From NCBI RefSeq assembly GCF_017876165.1, contig NZ_JAGINQ010000031.1, forward strand, positions 1 to 61,806: DNA of 61,806 bases, read 5' to 3'. Position 1 is the stretch's first letter. Each line of letters opens with the position of its first letter. Source of the DNA: Azospirillum soli. Its GTDB lineage: Bacteria > Pseudomonadota > Alphaproteobacteria > Azospirillales > Azospirillaceae. The translations under genes were made by a program, and so were the position numbers. A model generated the notes under the pieces. It saw only the letters and a program-made list of their open reading frames with translations, had not been told where the DNA came from and made no database searches. Shown one piece after another: positions 1 through 7,419 of this stretch.

Positions 1-5
1 GCCGG

Positions 6-77
6 TATGAGGGGGGCCTCTGCCCGTTCGGCCCTTACAATCGGCGCAGCAGCACTCGATCAGCACCCGACTTTTTC
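6..77. repeat. Dispersed repeat, copy 1
   Basis: This stretch resembles 20799-20872 in direct orientation. Both share a GAGGGG-rich start, a GTCGGC/ATCGGC block, a CAGCAGCA core and a CTTTT end. I see no convincing gene between position 1 and the acetyltransferase start. It may be an IS end or an intergenic repeat; no transposase is attached. Confidence 0.45.
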
Positions 78-253
78 AACGATATCGGCGAAAAGTGGAC
101 GATCCCACCGCCCGGGAAAGGGCGACATCCGCCGATTAGGATGTGTGGTGAAAGGGGACACTCCTTGCGGGAAGTCGACTTGAAAAGCCGTCCCATGGTT
201 GTCAGCTTCCAATCATGCCTGGATGCTGTTTAGGCGCTGCAAGTGTGGAGCCC

Positions 254-1108
254 ATGTCGAATATTGCCTTCTTTCGGACACGCGCCTCGTTGCGCGAAGA
301 TGCCGAGCATTTGGGCATTGGCCCAGGAGACATCGTCGTGGTCCACGCGGCGATGAGCCGGGTTGGGCCACTTCTGAATGGTCCCGACGCCTTGATCGGA
401 GCGCTCCTAGACGCCTCAGGCCCGGATGGCACGATCCTCGCCTATACGGATTGGGACGCGCGCTACGATGGGCTTCTGGATCGCGACGGACGTGTCGCCG
501 AGGAATGGCGAGCCCATGTGCCACCGTTCGATCCAGCGTCTTCACGGGCTGCGCGGGACAACGGTGTGCTGGCCGAATTCATTCGCACCTGGCCGGGCGC
601 TCGAAGAAGCGGCAACCCAGGCGCATCCATGGCCGCGATCGGCGCGAGAGCGGAGTGGATCACAGCCGATCATCCGCTGGACTATGGGTACGGCCCCGGC
701 TCGCCGTTGGCAAAGCTGGTGGCCGCCGGAGGCAAGGTCCTGATGGTGGGCGCGCCACTCGACACGATGACCTTGCTTCACCATGCCGAGCATCTCTCCC
801 GTGTTCCGGGAAAGCGCATCCGCCGTTGCGAGGTGCCATTCGCCACGGCGGCCGGCACCCAGTGGCGAATGATCGAGGAATTCGAAACGTCCGTTCCGGT
901 CGTGCCCGGCCCTGACGACGACTATTTCGCCACCATCGTCGCCGAGTTCCTCGCGGCGGGGCATGGCGTGCAAGGGACCATCGGGGAGGCCGCCAGCACG
1001 ATGGTTGAGGCCGCCGCTATCACCGCATTTGCAGTCGACTGGCTGGAGCAGCATTACGGCTGCGCCAACGAAGATGACATTTCCAACTGGCGATCTGGGG
1101 TCGCGTAG
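254..1108 (+). CDS. AAC(3)-family aminoglycoside N-acetyltransferase
   Basis: Predicted cytosolic enzyme that transfers an acetyl group from acetyl-CoA to the 3-amino group of 2-deoxystreptamine aminoglycosides. The 284-residue product is a normal length for the family. It shows family blocks: VHAAMSRVG near the N-terminus, a PPFDPASS block, RRSGNPGASMAAIG (the RRS.HP.ASM block of AAC(3)-II/III enzymes), GGKVLMVGAPL and LLHHAEHL with the usual His and Glu. An upstream start at 215 is open, but 254 (MSNIAFF) has a nearby GGAG and fits family length better. The gene is alone, between dispersed repeats, so it could be a mobile cargo gene. Real drug resistance is not shown; related proteins can be silent or have other substrates. 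Confidence 0.85.
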   Translation: MSNIAFFRTRASLREDAEHLGIGPGDIVVVHAAMSRVGPLLNGPDALIGALLDASGPDGTILAYTDWDARYDGLLDRDGRVAEEWRAHVPPFDPASSRAARDNGVLAEFIRTWPGARRSGNPGASMAAIGARAEWITADHPLDYGYGPGSPLAKLVAAGGKVLMVGAPLDTMTLLHHAEHLSRVPGKRIRRCEVPFATAAGTQWRMIEEFETSVPVVPGPDDDYFATIVAEFLAAGHGVQGTIGEAASTMVEAAAITAFAVDWLEQHYGCANEDDISNWRSGVA

Positions 1109-1120
1109 CGAAAGGGGATG

Positions 1121-1188
1121 GCGCCCCAGGGCTGCGACTGGGGCCACGTGTCGCCGAAACCCGCCCCTTCTGACGGACAAAAGGGAGG
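1121..1188. repeat. Dispersed repeat pair, copy 1 (inverted relative to 32610-32675)
   Basis: The reverse complement of this stretch matches 32610-32675 over about 67 bp, including an identical core CGGCGACACGTGGCCCCAGT (20 nt). It starts just after the acetyltransferase stop codon. I see no ORF in it. It is probably an IS end or a small non-autonomous repeat. Confidence 0.6.
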
Positions 1189-1204
1189 CACTGATCTTCG
1201 ACCC

Positions 1205-1512
1205 GATCCTTAGCAAGGGAGTGGTCGCGCCCGCGGACAAGCGTCAACGGCACCCGCCCGATGGTCCGGAAGCCCAACTCTACCGGCAGCTTCTCCTGCC
1301 GCCGCATAACGCCCAGGTCGGCCGTGCCGTCCCGCACCATGCGGCTGACGTCCTCCATCAGCGGGAACAGCAGTTCCAGTTCCACGAGGGGGAAGTGGTG
1401 GGCGACATCGGCGAACAGCGCACCAAGCGCATGCTCCGGGTATAGTTCGTCGACGGCCACCACCAGCCGGTTCTCCACCCGCTGCTCCAGTCTCGTGGCA
1501 ACGCCGATCAGA
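1205..1512 (-). pseudogene. LysR-type regulator, substrate-binding domain fragment
   Basis: The minus strand encodes about 100 residues typical of the first half of a LysR effector-binding domain: a RLVVAVDELYP start, LFADVAHHFPLVELEL, VRDGTADLGVM and TIGRVPLTLVRGRDH. The DNA-binding helix-turn-helix and linker are missing at the upstream side, where the MITE-like element starts (1513). The C-terminal half is missing where the 1121-1188 repeat lies. The open frame continues into both repeats, so the apparent start and stop are artefacts. The fragment is most likely a dead remnant cut at both ends. Confidence 0.7.
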
Positions 1513-1643
1513 GGCGTTGGTGTATGGAGGCGCTGCTGGAGCAATTAACGAGGGGCTGACGTGCCGCGTCGACGGACAGCCCCGTCGTTCTGATCGCCAC
1601 GCCTGGTCAAGAGACCGGCCGCCCGCCTCGGTGCACCAACGCT
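1513..1643. mobile_element. MITE-like element, copy 1 (internally deleted)
   Basis: 131 bp bounded by imperfect terminal inverted repeats: GGCGTTGGTGTATGGAGGCG at 1513-1532, with its complement at 1624-1643 (16 of 20 match). The interior matches, in inverted orientation, the 172-bp element at 18527-18698, including the blocks GCTGCTGGAG, GGGGCTGACGTGCC, CGTCGTTCTGATCGCC and AAGAGACCGGCCGCCCGCC. About 40 bp present in the other copy are missing here. No transposase is encoded. The target duplication is not clear. Confidence 0.75.
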
Positions 1644-1674
1644 GAGGGGCCACGCTTGCTGCGGCCCGGCCCCG

Positions 1675-2433
1675 TCAATCATGATGCCGGATCATCGTCC
1701 GTCCGTCGATCCGGTGTACCTGCATCCGGTATCCGTAGAGCTGTTCCAGCCGGCCGACGGTCAAGACGTCATTCGGCGGACCGTGGGCAACGATCCGCCC
1801 GTCCTTCATGGCGACGATGCGGTCGGCGTAGGCGGCGGCGTAATTGATGTCGTGGAGCACGATCACCACCGTCCGCCCGCGCCGGTCCACCACCTTGCGC
1901 AGCAGCCGCATCATCTGCCGGGCGTACATCATGTCCAGATTGTTCAGCGGCTCATCCAGCAGCAGATAATCGGTCCCCTGACAGAAAGCCATGGCAACGA
2001 AGGCGCGCTGCCGCTGCCCGCCCGACAGGGTGCCGAGATCGCGGCCGGCCAGCGCCGTCAGGTCGAACAGAGCCAGCGCTTCGTCGATACGCTCCCGATC
2101 CTCGTCGGTCAGGCGGCCCCGGCTGTGGGGGAAGCGGCCGAACCCCACCAGTTCGCGCACCGTCAGGCGGCCGGCAAAGCCGGTGTCCTGCCGCATGATG
2201 GTCAGCATCCTGGCAAGCTCGCGGCTGGGGGTGCGGTCCACTGGCAGCCCGTCCACCGCGACGGACCCCGACTGCAAGGGCTGAAGCCGGGCGACCACCG
2301 ACAGCAGGCTGGACTTGCCGGCTCCGTTGGGGCCGATCAGCGCGGTCAGCTCGCCTTTGGGCAGTGCCAGCGAAACCTCATGGAGAATCGGCGTCCCCCG
2401 GTGGCTGAGGCTGACACCCTCGATTTCGATCAT
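1675..2433 (-). CDS. Ferric siderophore ABC importer, ATP-binding protein
   Basis: Cytoplasmic ATPase of an iron-siderophore importer (FecE/FepC/YclP class), 252 residues. It has Walker A GPNGAGKS near residue 38, the signature LSGGQRQR near 138, Walker B YLLLDEPLNNLD, and the H-loop VLHDINYAAAYAD. It is the last gene of the siderophore operon. The ATG at 2433 overlaps the stop of the upstream permease (ATGA), implying translational coupling. A longer in-frame open reading exists upstream but lies inside the permease gene, so it was not used. Of the FecE-like ATPases, the petrobactin/enterobactin-analogue importers are the closest by context. Confidence 0.93.
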   Translation of the reverse strand: MIEIEGVSLSHRGTPILHEVSLALPKGELTALIGPNGAGKSSLLSVVARLQPLQSGSVAVDGLPVDRTPSRELARMLTIMRQDTGFAGRLTVRELVGFGRFPHSRGRLTDEDRERIDEALALFDLTALAGRDLGTLSGGQRQRAFVAMAFCQGTDYLLLDEPLNNLDMMYARQMMRLLRKVVDRRGRTVVIVLHDINYAAAYADRIVAMKDGRIVAHGPPNDVLTVGRLEQLYGYRMQVHRIDGRTMIRHHD

Positions 2434-3377
2434 CGCCCTCGCTCCGTCGCCAGCAGGAACAGGAACAACGTCCCGCCCACGAACTCCACGATCACCCCCA
2501 GCGTCCCCGCTCCGCCGAAGCCGTGCTGCAACACCGTTTGGCCGCCGACCAGCACCGCGACCGCGATCAGGGCGGACGCCGGCAGCAGGACGGCGTGGCG
2601 TTGGGTGCCGGTCATCCGCTCGGCCAGCGCCACCACCAGCAGGCCGAGGAAGACCACCGGCCCGACCAGCGCGGTGGACACCGCCACCAGCGTCACCACC
2701 AGCGTCAGGATTCCGGTCACCGTGCGGCGCCAATCGATGCCCAGCGCGATGGCCGCCGCCGGGCCGAGCGCCACCACGTCCAGCACATGCCGCAGCCGCC
2801 ACGCCACCGCCGCCCCGGCGGCCGTCAGCACCAAGCCCAAGGCCAGAAGATCCCCGCGTACGGCCGAAAAGTTGGCGTAGCCGGAGCCCTGGAGCACCGC
2901 GAAGTCGTTGGGGTCGATCAGCCGTCCCACCAGTGAGGTCAGGCTGCGGAACAGGATCCCCAGCAGCGCCCCGGTCAGCAGCATCCGGAAGAGCGGCACC
3001 TGCCGGCGCAGAATCGGCAGGAAGACCGCCGCGGCGACGCCGACCATCGCCAGCAGCGCGCAAAGGAACTTCATCCGCGGATCGACGCTGGCGAAGCCGA
3101 GGCCACCCAGCAGGAAGACCATCACCGTCTGGCCCAGCAGATAGAGCGCGTCCAACCCCATGATCGAAGGCGTCAGGATGCGGTTCCCCGTCACCGTCTG
3201 GAGCAGAACGGTGGAGACCGCCACCGCCACCGCCACTTGGACCAGCGCCAGCAGCTTGACCGCCCGCAGCTCCAGCACGAAGGCGAAATTGCCGCGCAAC
3301 CCCAGCGTCATGAAGGTGGCGGCACAGAGCAGGGCGAGCCCAGCCGCGAACCAGACCCGCCGTTCAGCCGCGTTCAT
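2430..3377 (-). CDS. Ferric siderophore ABC importer, FecCD-type permease 2
   Basis: Inner-membrane permease subunit, 315 residues from the ATG at 3377 (MNAAERRVW), with about nine hydrophobic helices and typical FecCD features: a TPSIMGLD segment after the second helix (the NPL..P-type motif), ALGIDWRR in the ATPase-coupling loop, and a VGPVVFLGLLV helix. It pairs with the preceding permease to form a heterodimer, as in YclN/YclO or FatD/FatC. Its start overlaps the upstream gene by 14 nt and its stop overlaps the ATPase start. Substrate is inferred from the operon. Confidence 0.92.
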   Translation of the reverse strand: MNAAERRVWFAAGLALLCAATFMTLGLRGNFAFVLELRAVKLLALVQVAVAVAVSTVLLQTVTGNRILTPSIMGLDALYLLGQTVMVFLLGGLGFASVDPRMKFLCALLAMVGVAAAVFLPILRRQVPLFRMLLTGALLGILFRSLTSLVGRLIDPNDFAVLQGSGYANFSAVRGDLLALGLVLTAAGAAVAWRLRHVLDVVALGPAAAIALGIDWRRTVTGILTLVVTLVAVSTALVGPVVFLGLLVVALAERMTGTQRHAVLLPASALIAVAVLVGGQTVLQHGFGGAGTLGVIVEFVGGTLFLFLLATERGR

Positions 3378-4332
3378 GCCGTTCCGCCAGAAGCCAGAGG
3401 GCGAGCGCCGCGCCGACGGTGCCGAGGATGGTGCCGATGGGAATTTCATAAGGATACCGCAGCAGCCGGCCCAGCACGTCACAGCCCAGCGTCAGCCCCG
3501 CCCCGCCCAGCGCCACCCAGGGCAGGGAGCCGCGCAGGTTGTCGCCGCGCAGGCGGGAGACTAGGTTGGGCACGATCAGCCCGACGAAGGGAATCATCCC
3601 GACCACCACCACGGTCATGGCCGACAGCAGCGCGACCGCCGCCAGCCCGGCCTGCACCATCCGTTCATAGTCGAGGCCGAGGCCGAGGCTGGCGTCCTTG
3701 CCCAGCGAGGCGATGGTCAGCGCGTCGGCGAACCACCAAGCCAGCGCCACCAGCAGGGCGGCGAGCCACAGCAGCTCGTACCGCCCGCGCAGGACGCCGG
3801 AGAAGTCCCCGTTCATCCAGATGTCGAGATATTGCAGCAGGTCCATCTGCCACGCGATGAAGGTCACCCCGGCGGAGATCACACCGCCGTAGATCAGCCC
3901 GAACAGCGGCATCAAATAGGGCTGGGTCGGCGGCAGGCGGCGGACCAGCAGCAGGAAGGCGGCGGTCCCGGCGAGGGCCGTCAGCGTCGCCACGACCATC
4001 TTCTCCAGGATCGAGGCCGCCGGCCAGACCAGGGTCGCCAGCAGAATGCCGAAGGCCGCGCTCTGCTCGGTCCCCCCGATGCCGGGATCGACGAAGCGGT
4101 TGCGCGCCAGCGTCTGCATGATCAGCCCGGCGATGGCCAACCCGGCCCCCACCAGGATCACTGCCAGCGTGCGCGGCAGCCGGCTGATCAACAGCGTGTC
4201 GAGCGCCTCCGTCCCGTCCACGGTGGACAGGTCGGAGACGCCGACCGACAGGCTGGCGGCGCAGAGTGCCGCGAAGAACAGGACCGTTCCCAACGCTGCG
4301 GCCCGCACGGAGACGGCCGGGAGGATGGTCAT
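3364..4332 (-). CDS. Ferric siderophore ABC importer, FecCD-type permease 1
   Basis: Inner-membrane permease, 322 residues. SRLPRTLAVILVGAGLAIAG and QTLARNRFVDPGIGG are the classical FecCD/BtuC signature near the first helices, and SLGKDASLGLGLDYE is the cytoplasmic coupling loop that contacts the ATPase. FVGLIVPNLVSRLRGDN and the RYPYEIPIG tail are also family marks. The start codon at 4332 overlaps the stop of the binding-protein gene (ATGA). With the second permease it should form the channel for the siderophore delivered by the periplasmic binding protein. Confidence 0.93.
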   Translation of the reverse strand: MTILPAVSVRAAALGTVLFFAALCAASLSVGVSDLSTVDGTEALDTLLISRLPRTLAVILVGAGLAIAGLIMQTLARNRFVDPGIGGTEQSAAFGILLATLVWPAASILEKMVVATLTALAGTAAFLLLVRRLPPTQPYLMPLFGLIYGGVISAGVTFIAWQMDLLQYLDIWMNGDFSGVLRGRYELLWLAALLVALAWWFADALTIASLGKDASLGLGLDYERMVQAGLAAVALLSAMTVVVVGMIPFVGLIVPNLVSRLRGDNLRGSLPWVALGGAGLTLGCDVLGRLLRYPYEIPIGTILGTVGAALALWLLAERHERG

Positions 4333-5276
4333 GGGGCCGCCCGGAACCGCTCTTCGAGCCGGGCTAGCACCCGCAGGGTGGCCGACACGCCGCCGGCCGC
4401 GATGTAGGTGTCGGCGGGCGGCAGGTAGACGATCTGGCCGGTGCTGCCGGCGGTGGTCTGCGCCACCAGATCGTTGGTCAGCGTCGCCTTGGCGCTGGCT
4501 CCCGTCTCGCCGATGGCGGCGGTGCGGTCCAGCACGATCAGCCAGTCCGGGTTGGCCTTGCGAATGAATTCGAAGGAGACGACCTCCCCATGCAGCGCGG
4601 TCCCCAAGTCCGGCACGGCGGGCGGGATGCCCAGCTCCGAATGCAGCCAGCCGAAGCGGGAACCGACCCCATAGGCCGACAGCTTCGGCCCGTTGGTCAT
4701 GACGATCAGCGCCCGCCCCCGGCCGGCCACCGCCGCACGGGTGGCGGCGACGGCGGCATCCAGCCGCACCTCCGCCGCCTTCGCCTCCACCTCGCGGTTG
4801 AACAGCAGGCCGTAGGCCGACAGGCGGCGCTTGGCGTCGGCCAGCAGGTCCTTGCCGTCGATGGTCATGTCGATGGCGGGCGCCACCCGGCGCACCGTGT
4901 CGAGGTGCGGAGAGGATCGTCCGCCGATGATGACCAGATCGGGGCCGAGCATGCTCAACGCCTCCAGATCGGGGTCCTGAAGGGTGCCGACCGGAGCGGC
5001 CCCTTTGGTTTTCGCCTCAAGCTCCGGGACGAAGATCTTCTGCGGCCGGCCCGCCGGCGTGATGCCGAGGTGCAGCAGCGTGTCGATGGCGGCGACGTCA
5101 TACACCGCGACCGTCTTCGGCACGCCCTTGACCTCGACCGGCCCGAGCGCCGTGGCAATCAGGGCCGTGGGAATCCCGGCGGCCCCGGCCGGCAGGACCG
5201 GCAAGCACAGGGCGACAACCACAACCAGCCGACCGAACCACACCATTGCGTCCATCCTGTTTCGCGCTCCCGTCAT
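4329..5276 (-). CDS. Siderophore-binding periplasmic protein (CeuE/FatB/YclQ type)
   Basis: Periplasmic substrate-binding protein, 315 residues, with an N-terminal signal sequence (hydrophobic stretch FGRLVVVVALCLPVLPAGAAG). The family blocks fit the catecholate-binding CeuE/FatB/YclQ group, to which the Bacillus petrobactin receptors belong: VAVYDVAAIDTLLHLGI, DLEALSMLGPDLVIIGGRSS, LSAYGVGSRFGWLH, HGEVVSFEFI, NPDWLIVLDRTAAIGE and GQIVYLPPADTYIAAGG. The ATG at 5276 overlaps the asbF stop (ATGA). The next Met, seven residues in, would also leave a usable signal peptide. Direct coupling to the petrobactin genes supports a petrobactin-like ligand. Confidence 0.92.
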   Translation of the reverse strand: MTGARNRMDAMVWFGRLVVVVALCLPVLPAGAAGIPTALIATALGPVEVKGVPKTVAVYDVAAIDTLLHLGITPAGRPQKIFVPELEAKTKGAAPVGTLQDPDLEALSMLGPDLVIIGGRSSPHLDTVRRVAPAIDMTIDGKDLLADAKRRLSAYGLLFNREVEAKAAEVRLDAAVAATRAAVAGRGRALIVMTNGPKLSAYGVGSRFGWLHSELGIPPAVPDLGTALHGEVVSFEFIRKANPDWLIVLDRTAAIGETGASAKATLTNDLVAQTTAGSTGQIVYLPPADTYIAAGGVSATLRVLARLEERFRAAP

Positions 5277-6136
5277 TGCCGCGCCATGCCGGCGGCGCGA
5301 AGGGGCCGCGCGTTCCCGGCGGTGAGAGCCGTGGCCTTCGCCACGCCGTCCCGGTCCCGCCGCAGAACCGCGTAGCAATCGTCGCCGAACCACTCCAGCG
5401 AGCCTTCCGCCGCCGGATCGCCGGCCAGTTCGGAAAGGAAGCGGCGATAGTCCACCGCCCCGTCGAACAGTGGCACCATCCCGTCGCGCCGCCCCGCCGC
5501 CGCATAGACGTTGGCCGGTTCGAACACCGTCAGGTCGGCGCGGTCGCGGATGTTCTTCAGGTGGTAATGGCCGATGTGTGGACGCAGCGCCCGATGGGCG
5601 GTCACGGGGTCGTCCCCGCCTTCCCAGACGTGCAGCACGTCGAAATTGACCTTCAGCGCCGGGTGATTGACTGCGGCGATCAGCGCGCGGGTGGCTTTCA
5701 GGCTGTCGGCCAGGGTGCCGGGATGGATTTCCACCAGCAGCGACAAGTCATGGTCGGCGGCCAGTCCGCACAGGGTGCGCAGCCGCTCCGCGATGAAGCT
5801 CTGCCGCTCCGGCGGTGTCTCCGCGCTGCCGGAGCCGCCGGCGAAGGTGCGGATCTTGCGGGCGCCCCAGCGCTGGGCCAGCCGGCACAGGTCCAACGTC
5901 TTGCGCACCAGCGTGTCGGGGGCGCCGTCCAGCGGCAGGTAATCGCTGACCATCGGCACCGAAAGGCCGAACTCGGCCAGCCATCCGCCATCGCGGTTCG
6001 AGGTGCCGGCCATGTTGCGGGCGTGCGCCCCCCACAGCTCGATCCCCTGGAAGCCGTTGCCGGCAGCCCAGACGGCCAGATCCTCCAGCGACACCAGATG
6101 GTGGCGGAACGTGATGGTGCAGAGCGAGAGCTTCAT
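5273..6136 (-). CDS. asbF: 3-dehydroshikimate dehydratase (petrobactin AsbF type)
   Basis: Converts 3-dehydroshikimate to 3,4-dihydroxybenzoate, the catechol unit of petrobactin. The 287-residue protein is a TIM barrel of the xylose-isomerase-like family, close to the 280 residues of Bacillus AsbF. It resembles AsbF throughout: SLCTITFRHHLVS at the start, GFQGIELWGAHA, KIRTFAGGSGSA, PALKVNFDVLHVWE, GHYHLKNI, VFEPANVYAAAGRRDGMVP and a SLEWFG end. Metal-ligand candidates are the Glu in LLVEIHP, the Asp in NFDVLH, the His in HYHLKN and the Glu in SLEWFG. The ATG at 6136 overlaps the upstream stop. Upstream in-frame codons lie within asbDE and were rejected. Confidence 0.93.
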   Translation of the reverse strand: MKLSLCTITFRHHLVSLEDLAVWAAGNGFQGIELWGAHARNMAGTSNRDGGWLAEFGLSVPMVSDYLPLDGAPDTLVRKTLDLCRLAQRWGARKIRTFAGGSGSAETPPERQSFIAERLRTLCGLAADHDLSLLVEIHPGTLADSLKATRALIAAVNHPALKVNFDVLHVWEGGDDPVTAHRALRPHIGHYHLKNIRDRADLTVFEPANVYAAAGRRDGMVPLFDGAVDYRRFLSELAGDPAAEGSLEWFGDDCYAVLRRDRDGVAKATALTAGNARPLRAAGMARQ

Positions 6137-7419
6137 CACGCTGCCTCGACAGAAATTGCGGTCAGGCCGGCGGCGGCGCGCCATTGGCGGAAGACGGCGG
6201 CAAGGTCGCCTTTCAACGCCGTCTCCTGCCGGTCGAGCCGGTCAAGCCGCTCGAACAGGTCGGGGACGAGGCCCGCGTCGCCGGTCTGGGCGAGGCGGAG
6301 CATCGCGTAGTGCAGGGCCTTGAACCCCTGGAACAGCTCCTCAATCGCGTCGCAGTGGGCGAGGAAGCCGTCGTCGGGCAGGCGCAACGCCCGCCAGAAG
6401 AACGCAAAGCCGTGCTCGTAGGCGTATTTCCGGATGGCGATCACCGGAACTTCGCGCAGGGCAATGGACAGATTGGCAACCGGCAGGCCATCCGCCCCGG
6501 CCAGGTGGGCCGACAGGATGGCGCGCACGGCGGCGGTCAGCGGGTTGGCATCGGCCCGGAAGCAGGCTTCGAAATAGGCGGCGATGTCGGCGGGCCGCGC
6601 CGGGTGCAGCTCGCGCCGGTCGAACAGGTAGCCGCCGGCCACGCTGGGCTGACGGAAAGCGTTGGCGATCCGCTCGCGCTCGATCTCGCCTTCCCAGCGG
6701 AAGTCGGGGTCGGAAACGAAGAAGGTCGCGGGATCGCCGCTTTTTTCCAGCATCAGGTAATGCGGGAAGGGGTTCTGGTTGAACTTGTTCTCCCGCTCCG
6801 GCAGGTGGAACAGATCGACCATCGCCATGACGCTGAGGGTGTCCGGCCGCCGCTCCACCAGATCGAGCAGGAGGGCGAGATTTTCCTCCTTGCCGCGGGC
6901 GTGATCGTACCATTGCCGCACCTCCGCTCCGTAGAGGCGGCGGTACCAGTCGCGGAAGAAATCGTGGCTGACGGTGGGAGCGTGGTAGCGCAGGACCCAG
7001 TCGGCCCCGACCTCGAACTCGGCGTCCCAGACCCCGAAATAGAAGGGGCGATGGTCGATCCCGGCCCGCTTCAGCGCGTCGCAGACACAGCTGACGAAGC
7101 AGTGGACCTTGATGTCCTGATACTCCTCGCCGTGGACGCTGCCGGGGGGCGGCGCCTCGGCACCGGCGGCCGGCTTGGTGCCGGCGAACAGGCTCGCCAC
7201 GTCGGCCACCGTGGACAGATCGCGCGAGGTGATGAGGTCGTCCGGGGCGTCCAGCCCGAAGGACAGCTCCAGCTGAAGGAACAACTCCATCATCAGCACG
7301 GAGTCGAGGTACAGATCCTCGTTCAGCCGGGCCTGCGGACCGAAAGCCGCCAAGTGACGGTTTTGCAGATGGTCGCGCAGGACGGTGTGGATGGCTTCGA
7401 CGATGTCGTTCTCGGTCAC
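6136..7419 (-). CDS. asbDE: Fused aryl carrier protein and AsbE-type condensing protein
   Basis: 427-residue two-part protein. Residues 1-80 are a carrier domain with the LNEDLYLDSVLMMEL phosphopantetheine site (Ser40), closely like Bacillus AsbD (LNQDLYIDSVMM). After a short Ala/Pro-rich linker (about 85-105), the rest resembles AsbE, which in petrobactin synthesis moves 3,4-dihydroxybenzoate from the carrier to spermidine. Its total length equals AsbD (about 91) plus AsbE (about 327). A GTG start at 7419 overlaps the asbC stop (GTGA). In Bacillus the two parts are separate genes, so the fusion is the odd feature. The frame is open and intact across the linker. Confidence 0.88.
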   Translation of the reverse strand: MTENDIVEAIHTVLRDHLQNRHLAAFGPQARLNEDLYLDSVLMMELFLQLELSFGLDAPDDLITSRDLSTVADVASLFAGTKPAAGAEAPPPGSVHGEEYQDIKVHCFVSCVCDALKRAGIDHRPFYFGVWDAEFEVGADWVLRYHAPTVSHDFFRDWYRRLYGAEVRQWYDHARGKEENLALLLDLVERRPDTLSVMAMVDLFHLPERENKFNQNPFPHYLMLEKSGDPATFFVSDPDFRWEGEIERERIANAFRQPSVAGGYLFDRRELHPARPADIAAYFEACFRADANPLTAAVRAILSAHLAGADGLPVANLSIALREVPVIAIRKYAYEHGFAFFWRALRLPDDGFLAHCDAIEELFQGFKALHYAMLRLAQTGDAGLVPDLFERLDRLDRQETALKGDLAAVFRQWRAAAGLTAISVEAA

